Shown here: positions 43,901 through 52,900 of the stretch, in pieces
Numbering within the stretch: the stretch's first letter is position 1
Layout of the letters: the number at the start of each line of letters is the position of its first letter
NCBI GenBank assembly: GCA_942159475.1
Contig: OW804096.1
Location: 138,631,972-138,695,971, forward strand
DNA from: Sthenelais limicola
Lineage: Eukaryota; Annelida; Polychaeta; Phyllodocida; Sigalionidae
DNA: 64,000 nt
Direction: 5' to 3'
The notes under the pieces: model-generated
The model's input: the letters and a program-made list of their open reading frames with translations, nothing else
Database searches by the model: none
What the model was told of the DNA's origin: nothing
Made by a program: the position numbers and the translations under genes

Positions 43901-46900
43901 AGTTTGACATAGCCAGACAGATTTATTGAATGAATACAATACAGAAAACACTCAGATATACCTAGTATTTATCAATCTTCACTCTAATTTAGCAGAATTT
44001 GATAGATGTGTAGAACTGTAGATTGTGCATTTTCTGAAAATCTGACCCATGTAACTAATAAAATATACGAGCAAAAAAGACAGGTGCTAACATTCACAAT
44101 CTTCACTATTGATCCTTCCATCATATGTTTAATAATTTGCAATAAATATTTAAATAGTAAAGGTATCTGTAATAAAAATTAAATGGAATGTACTTCTTAT
44201 ATAATTTTTATAGCCATCACCCTCCTTACTTTATATGAGCTAATGTTTCAGGGCATATGCTTAAAAGACATTAAATGATGTTAAATGCTAAATGTTGAAA
44301 ATATGCTAAACTAACATGCTAATGGCAACTGGTTAATCCACGTTCTAATAATAATAATAGATTTTTATTTCCATAAGACATCTACAAAATGTAAATATAA
44401 GTGTGGACTAGAGGTTTAATATGAAGAGATGGAAAAATGAGCTTTTTCAGTAATGTGTACTGGTCTTCCAAGTACCATATATAGAACATACAAATACAAA
44501 CAGATTTAGGTAAATAAAGCAAAGAGACATAAACCATAAGTACATGTGGTGGCTTTGTCTATTGGTGAGAGCCAATGGATATTAATTCAAGTTGGTACTT
44601 TAGCATTACAAGCTAGACAGATTGATTCATGAGTAAAGAGAGTGACATTAGTTGTCAATGTATGCGGTCAGTACATAACAAATGATAACAGTAGTAATAA
44701 TAATAATGGTAAGTTAGTCCTAAGCAGGGTTATACTGTGTTTTTAGATAATGTTGGAATGTAAAGTTCTCCACCAGTGTTAAGGTATGATGGAAGAATAC
44801 AAACAAAATTAATGTGTGGTCTTCGTAAGAACAGCGAAGCAACTGATTTAATGAACTAGAACAACTACATATCTTCCTCCAGGATGTGGGTAAAGAGTAG
44901 GGGGCAGAGCCCTTACGTAATACCTTATGGCTTAGCATGAATAAGTAGACTTGCACAGTACTGGGTAGCTAAGTATAATTAGCGATTTTAGTAAGGAGAT
45001 AATATAATAAATGGGTGATAATTAATATTTAATGAGGTTACACAATGTTACGTAATGTTACATAACACAAATTCATCAAAGAAAACAAGTCGACAAATCA
45101 AGACAACAAAAGAACATAGTTTGATTCTCAAACAAGAACTTTATAAATGGACTATAAATCACAAAACTTCGAACAATCACATATTTAATCATCACAAACT
45201 TTTACCTTATTTCATTATGTTGGGCTATCTGGAAGACCAGTTTTCAGAGGATAAATTTAAAGCCCGGTTCCGAAATGTTGTTATGAAATGTATGATGAAA
45301 TGTCAGATGTATGTAACGGAATTTTGGAATAAAAATCTTTATATATATATACACTGGTCTTGTCTGGTGTTACAGATATAGATGAATGCAGCCTGGGCAC
45401 AGACTCCTGGAATGTACTTCTTATATAATATTTATAGTCATTACATTCTGTCTCTTTTTCTCTTTTTCTCTCTGTCTCTCTCTCCCTTCTTCTCTATCTC
45501 TATTTCCTGGGTATGATCATAAACTGCCTCCCTCTCAGCTCTCCCGCCCTTGATATAATCATATTAAATGTGTTGATAAGGGCGTAAAGCAACCAATCTC
45601 ACTCACTCACCCTCCTTACTTCATATAAGCTAGTGTTCCAGGGCATACTTAAAAAAAATAAATAATGTTAAATGCTAAATGTTGAAAATATGCTAAACTC
45701 TGGTGTTACAGATATAGATGAATGCAGCCTGGGCACAGACTCCTGCCACCAGACCCTGGCTGATTGTACCAACACACCGGGTCTCTATACATGTGCCTGT
45801 AAGTCTGGCTACTCAGGAGATGGAGTGGAGTGTAGTGACATTGACGAGTGCAGCGTTAATGATGGTGGCTGTGAAGGTGTGTGTACCAACTTTGCAGGAG
45901 GCTATGAGTGCAGCTGTACCAGTGGATTTGAGAAGGCTGGCAATCTCTGTCTAGGTAGGTCAACTGGGTTTGTATTAATGTCTTACATGTACGTTAAAGT
46001 TGAATGAACAATACGTAATACAACTAAAAGATGGATTAGATGGATAAATGTGATCCGTTTTAGGGAAATGAGTCATAAGTCGCAAAATTGATATTTTTCA
46101 GAGCGTTTTTTTCACATAATCACATTATTGGAATCTTCTGATTTTTGGGGAGTGTGTCACTTATGGTAATGTCAATCGATGTATCAAATTTCAAGACAAT
46201 CTATGTAATATACCCTTTCGTTTTGAAGGTCCTCATATGGACTACATTTAGTTACTTTACTGTTATTAACCACCAGAAATATTGGAAACTTTTTAAAAAA
46301 AAACGAAAATATCAAACTTAAAATCTAGAAATACTTATTAGATTATTAGACTGTTTACTATCATTGGAATCGGGATGATCCCATCTTTTCAGATATGTTG
46401 GTATCTCAAAATCCATTTTTTGCGACTTATGACTCATTTTCCTGCAACACATCTCAAATGGAAGGCAAGGTTTCTCAGATATGAGTGTCGATAAATATAA
46501 TAGACAAATAAGCGAAAAGTAATGAAATGCTGTTACAGCATATGTTTCAATATTTCTAAAATCAGCAGCTATACCGACCCCCTTTTGATACTTTGACCAT
46601 GAGCATAGGGTCATTAGTAATTATGTGATTACAATGTGATTATTCCATGTATCCTAACTTTTACCTCATATTCTAGTTAGTACTACTCACTGTTAGGTAG
46701 TTATCATATATTGTTCAACTAAGCCTACCCTTAAAGAAACAGCTAAACATAGACAGGTAGAAAATAGCCCTTGGATATCAAATTAAATAGCCATGACATT
46801 TATATCGGAGTATTTTATTGTAAATCAGTTTCGGCAATCACCAACCACCCAGGGACCCACTGGAAGACTTGGAACCCAGGTTTCAAAACTGGGCCTTCCT

Positions 46901-49900
46901 TTTTGTAGTCATCATTTATGCAAATAAAACATGTCTTGAATTGAATTGAATTAAATTGAATTGTTTACCCACCACAGATATCAATGAGTGTGCCCCCAGT
47001 AAGCCCCTGCACACCTGCCAGCAGAACTGTGTCAATTTCCGTGGTGGTCACAACTGTGCCTGTATGCCCGGATTTGATCTCATCGGTGGAAAAAATTGCA
47101 CAGGTAAGTTGTTTCTAATTACACCCTTTGGTCTTGCCCTTAGATGCCTTCAACCTTGGTTTCCTTTTGAAGAGGAAGAAAATAATAAAGTGGACAAGGA
47201 ATCACTGCAGAACAAGGCTAAATCTGGTTGAACATTAATGTGGTGTGATATGAAATATTGGAATATATAGCTCATCGTGAAAAGAAGCTCCACCTATTGG
47301 AATAACCTTTACCATAATTTGCAGAATAATTTCTTATAAACCTATAGCCATCACAGATGACCTTGTATATTAACATTGTATACTAGGTCGAGAACTGCTA
47401 AGTTTATTATCGCCAAATCTGGTCCAGAATCTTTTGATATTGAAACATGCCGCTCCGACTTGTTTATGTCTCAGTGCGCATGCCCAAAAGTATGTAAATG
47501 AGCTTGGAAAAATGGTGCGTAAAATACACCGCTACAACTGGACTGTGCTTACCTATAGACCACGTTGTAACCCCTTTACTTAGGGCTGGGTTTTTTGGGT
47601 GGAGCAGATGAAAACTCTCTCCGCAGAACTTTGCTTAATTCTTCACATCCAGTATTGAAAGGTAATAAGTAGAGACCAAATAATCTTCGATCTTATTGTC
47701 TAAGTGAGCGGTTTGAAACTTCTACACTTCTCCACAAACTACGGCAACCCTTGCTGCCCTGTTTGAATGGCGTCTTTCCTATAGCCTAGTATTATACTAG
47801 TATAGCATTAATACCCGAGGTTTTGGATGGTCTAAGTGGTCTGTTGCCTGGTGGACAATTCAAGGGGCGTTAGCCCCGAGAAATGTCCACCAGGCAACAG
47901 ACCACTTAAGACCATCCAAAACCGAGGGTATTAGTGCTTTTAGACGTGGTTTGGTCAGATTTGACTTAGGGCTATTAAGAAAAAATGATTCACCAACCTC
48001 TAGACCTTTTATTTACCAGTTCTTTCGACGTCTATAACCCCCATTCCTTACCGGAAGTTGCCGGAAGTGATTGCCATGGTCTATTGTGACAAAAATACAA
48101 CCCAGAATCTAACCAAACCGGGTCTAAATCCATATAGCTACTCTTAACCTTGTGCACACAGCTTGCACATGTAGCGAAAATCATTCACAAAGGCAAACAT
48201 GGACCCATAATAATAATAATGTGGGTCAGATTTTCAGAAAATGTACAATTGGCAGCTCTACACATTTAGTAAATTCTCCTAAATTAGGCTGAAAAATGAA
48301 GAATACCGGGTATATCTGAGTATATTTGGTATCGCATTGATTTAAAGTACCAGTTCTGTTATGTTAAACTGCATTTTGAAGCTCATTTTTGTCTTAAATG
48401 TGGGTTATTCGAGAGAATTGATGAAGGTGAATTGTACATTTTCTGAAAATCTGACCCATATAAAGGTAATGAGAGTAGTATATAAAAAGTGATATTTGAA
48501 TCTGGTGATACTGCATTTGCATGTTCAGCATCATTGGTGTATATGGGTCAGATTTTGAGAAAATGCACAATCTACAGTTAAAAAACAAAAAACGTACATG
48601 TGTATGTAGTGCTCTGGTATTACCTATTATTGTCTCAACTTCACAAGGTACAATTACAAATATGCTCAATTTATCTAACTTATTATAGATGTATGTATGT
48701 ATGTATGTATGTATGTATGTATATGTATATATCCATCTATATATGGGTCAAGTTTTTAGAAAAAGTACAATTGGCCTTCACCAATCCTCTCAAATAACCC
48801 AAATTTAAGACAAAAATCAGGTTCAAAATACGGTTCAACATAACCAGACGGATTTATTGAATGAATACAATACAGAATACACTCATATATACCTAGTATT
48901 TATCAATTTTAATTTAGCGGAATTTGAAAGATGTGTAGAACTGTAGATTGTGCATTTTCTGAAAATCTGACCCATATAGACCTATCTAGCTATTATTGTG
49001 TTACCTATGAATATGTTCATCCATCTATCTACAGTTAGTAAGGCGTGTTCCAACAGCAACCAATGTTCCCAGCTGTGTGCAGTGGTAAATGGGGCCGAGA
49101 CCTGCATCTGTCACAATGACTTCTATCAACTGGACACTGCAGACAACAGAACGTGTATTGGTAAGTATTGATATATACTGGATATTCCCATTGTACCTTC
49201 CTAAAATATCTCACCAAATATACTGATTTGTCAAGAAAGTAGAAACATTTATTTGTAAGTCTGGTTTGATTTTTGAAGCTGGCCTTGCAGTGCACCTTCC
49301 AGACCTCATCTTTAACCGTTAACCTTTATTTAGCCCAAAATGAAAATAATATTGATCGAAGTCACGCAAGAGGAAAAAGAAACATGACTGTTTTGGCTTC
49401 TAAGTCAAACAAAGTCACTGACTATATTACATATAAATCTAGAACAAGGTGGAATACGCTGAAGCCCGTAGTTCACAGAATCGAAGATAGTGCTTCATTT
49501 AGAAAATACTCAATGCAACTCCTAGCACCTTTTTAACATTGTTATTGTACTGTTATAATGTATTATTACCTGTCTGTAGAGTGTATCTGCCCCTGCCTAA
49601 AAAATTGTGTTTAAACTTGTCACCTTTGCCTAAATCAACACAATCCTTCTATTGTACGCTTATTATTATTTCTTTTTAAAAAAAAGGATAAAATCGAAGC
49701 AAAATAATTAAGAACCACCACCCGGGTATAATCATCGTTTTGCTACTATCCAAGGAGGAGCTAATTAGTCCAGAAATAAACATATATTCATATTCTATAT
49801 TTCTTGTTCCATGTATAGACAAGGATGAATGTGTAACCAGTAACCCCCTGTAAAGTATTCATATTCTATATTTCTTGTTCTATCTACAGACAAGGATGAA

Positions 49901-52900
49901 TGTGTTACCAGTAACCCCTGTAAAGTATTCATATTCTATATTTCTTGTTCTATCTACAGACAAGGATGAATGTGTAACCAGTAACCCCTGTAAAGTATTC
50001 ATATTCTATATTTCTTGTTCCATGTACAGACAAGGATGAATGTGTAACCAGTAACCCCCTGTAAAGTATTCATATTCTATATTTCTTGTTCTATCTACAG
50101 ACAAGGATGAATGTGTTACCAGTAACCCCTGTAAAGTATTCATATTCTATATTTCTTGTTCTATCTACAGACAAGGATGAATGTGTAACCAGTAACCCCT
50201 GTAAAGTATTCATATTCTATATTTCTTGTTCCATTTATAGACAAGGATGAATGTGTTACCAGTAACCCCTGTAAAGTATTCATATTCTATATTTCTTGTT
50301 CCATTTATAGACAAGGATGAATGTGTTACCAGTAACCCCTGTAAAGTATTCATATTCTATATTTCTTGTTCCATTTATAGACAAGGATGAATGTGTTACC
50401 AGTAACCCCTGTAAAGTATTCATATTCTATATTTCTTGTTCCATTTATAGACAAGGATGAATGTGTAACGAGTAACCCCTGTAAAGGGAACAACACAAGG
50501 TGTGTGAACCAACAGCCTGGGTACAGATGTGAATGCCTCAATAAATATAAACTCCACACAGACCAGCTTTCCTGCAAAGGTAGGTTTACAAACCATGCAA
50601 GATTTGTTTTATTTTTAGAAAACCACTTTGATTTTGAACCTCAAATTTTCCAGGCATTGAAATAAAGGTTGGATATTTAATTAAAGGTGGATATTTAATT
50701 ATCCAAAAATCCTTCTCGAGTGACTCTTACAAGTTACAATTAGATTAAATAGTTTTTCTGATTGATTATTCAGTATTTAGTTAAAATGATAGTGTAAGAA
50801 TCTTCTAATTTACCCCAGACAGCAATAAAAGCCATGACATTCTTATACCATCCCTGATTACATAATGATTGTTTGTATAGACCAACCACAAGTTGAGAAT
50901 AGCTTCATGTAACATAATTAACACAAGCTGCCGGTTAAGTTTCTTTTATTAACATCGGCGTAAAATACAGTGCAATACAATTTGATTTCTGATAAGAGAA
51001 TGTGGGTAGTAAGACATTGTGGTTTTTGTGTAAGATGAGAAAAAGGGATGGTGGGTGGGGAGCTCTTTACTGTTTGAAAAGTAATGTCAGAGTGACCAGA
51101 GATGAGCGTGTGGCTAGCTGGTCAGGTGAGTTACATCATAACTTGATCGGTTGCATTCGAGTACTACCTTATGTTTGCTTGTTATGAATTACTAGCAATT
51201 TTACAATTACCTCCAATAAATGTATATAAAATGTAAACTTCAGATCGTGATGGAGGATATAGTGATTGGGATGAGTGGACCAACTGCTCATGTATAGGAG
51301 CTGCCAGGTCTAAGAACAGAAGATGTGACAACCCATCTCCAGTGGGTCGCGGCCTCACCTGTCCAGCTGCCAACCTGACCGACAGTGAGGTCTGCACATG
51401 TCCATGTAAGTATTGTATAATTACCTTTCTAGTGGGTAATATAGAATGTCATAGGCTACAGTATTGGTGCTCATATCACTTACAGCATGTGGTATGGCCT
51501 GTGTATTATACCTTTCTAGCGGGTAATATAGAATGTCATAGGCTACAGTATTGGTGCTCATATCACTTACAGCATGTGGTATGGCCTGTGTATTATACCT
51601 TTCTAGTGGGTAATATAGAATGTCATAGGCTACAGTATTGGTGCTCATATCACTTACAGCATGTGGTATGGCCTGTGTATTATACCTTTCTAGCGGGTAA
51701 TATAGAATGTCATAGGCTACAGTATTGGTGCTCATATCACTTACAGCATGTGGTATGGCCTGTGTATTGAACCTTTCTAGCGGGTAATATAGAATGTCAT
51801 AGGCTACAGCATTGGTGCTCATATCACTTACAGCATGTGGTATGGCCTGTGTATTGAACCTTTCTAGCGGGTAATATGGAATGTCATAGGCTACAGCATT
51901 GGTGCTCATATAACTTACACCATGTGGTATGGCGTGTTTATTATACCTTTCTAGAGGGTAATATGGAACCTGTCAACTTTCCTTGCAGACAGCTCAGCAG
52001 AGAGAAATTATGGAGCATCTATAACGGTGGACGGTACTGTCAGCGCATCACAACTTGACAGCATATCTGACAATGTGACAGACACAGTGGCTGACGCCAT
52101 CAATGACTTCTGTAACGGCACAGGCTTTGCAAAATGCTGTAAGGCATATGGAGTAAGGTAAGCATACTTTATTATTTTTCTATCAGTCGCAGAAAATGGA
52201 TTTTGAGAATTTTGAAAATATGGGATTAAGGAGCAAGTAGATTCCAATGATATGAGATATATAGTGCAAACTTCTTTTTTGAACATAAAAACATCAAACA
52301 TTTAATATAGAAATACTTTTTAGATTTCCTGAATATCAACATCGTTGGAATCCATTTAATCTCATCTTGTCAAACGCGTGAAGACTATTAAGGATAACCT
52401 TAACAATATATTTAACACATTTGTGATGTGTTTTAGGAAAATGAGTCATAAGCCGCAAAATTGATATTTTTCAAGGTGTTTTTTTCGCAAGATCACATTA
52501 TTGGAATGTTCTAATTTTTGGAGGGTTATCACTTATAGCCATATCAATCGATGCATCAAATTTCAGGGCAATCTATGTAATATATCCTTTCATTTTAAAG
52601 GTCCTCATATAGACTACATCTAATTACTTTACTGTTTATTGACCCCCAGAAATATTGGAAAGTTATTTTTTTCATGAACGAAAATATCAAACTTAAAATC
52701 TAGAAATACTTAGATTATTAGACTGTTTACTATCATTGGAATCGGCTTGATCTCATCTTTTCAAATATAATGGTATCTCAAAATTTATTTTTTGCGACTT
52801 ATGACTCATTTTTCTGAAACAAATGACATTTGACCCCTCGCAAATGCACTGTACCAGACAACAAAGACTTACAAGTTATATATATATGGGTCAGATTTTC

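Larger units (their letters stand above)
44185..45711 (+). repeat. Tandem duplication of intron end and exon start, split by two insertions
   Basis: A block beginning GGAATGTACTTCTTATATAA and ending AAATATGCTAAACT occurs at 44185-44312 and again at 45409-45701. Each copy is followed by CTGGTGTTACAG and the start of the same EGF exon. The first copy is broken by an approximately 1-kb insert (44313-45363), the second by a retroposon (45446-45611). Confidence 0.75.

Noticed and set aside
49819..50451. CRISPR-like array
   Set aside because: The units are contiguous 70-bp tandem repeats with no unique spacers, and the context is an animal intron; it is a minisatellite.
51421..51909. Minus-strand frame of 162 codons and plus-strand frame of 142 codons made of 29-residue repeats
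   Set aside because: Both come from the intronic 87-bp tandem array; the unit length is a multiple of three, so openness is a by-product. No splice or start context supports them.
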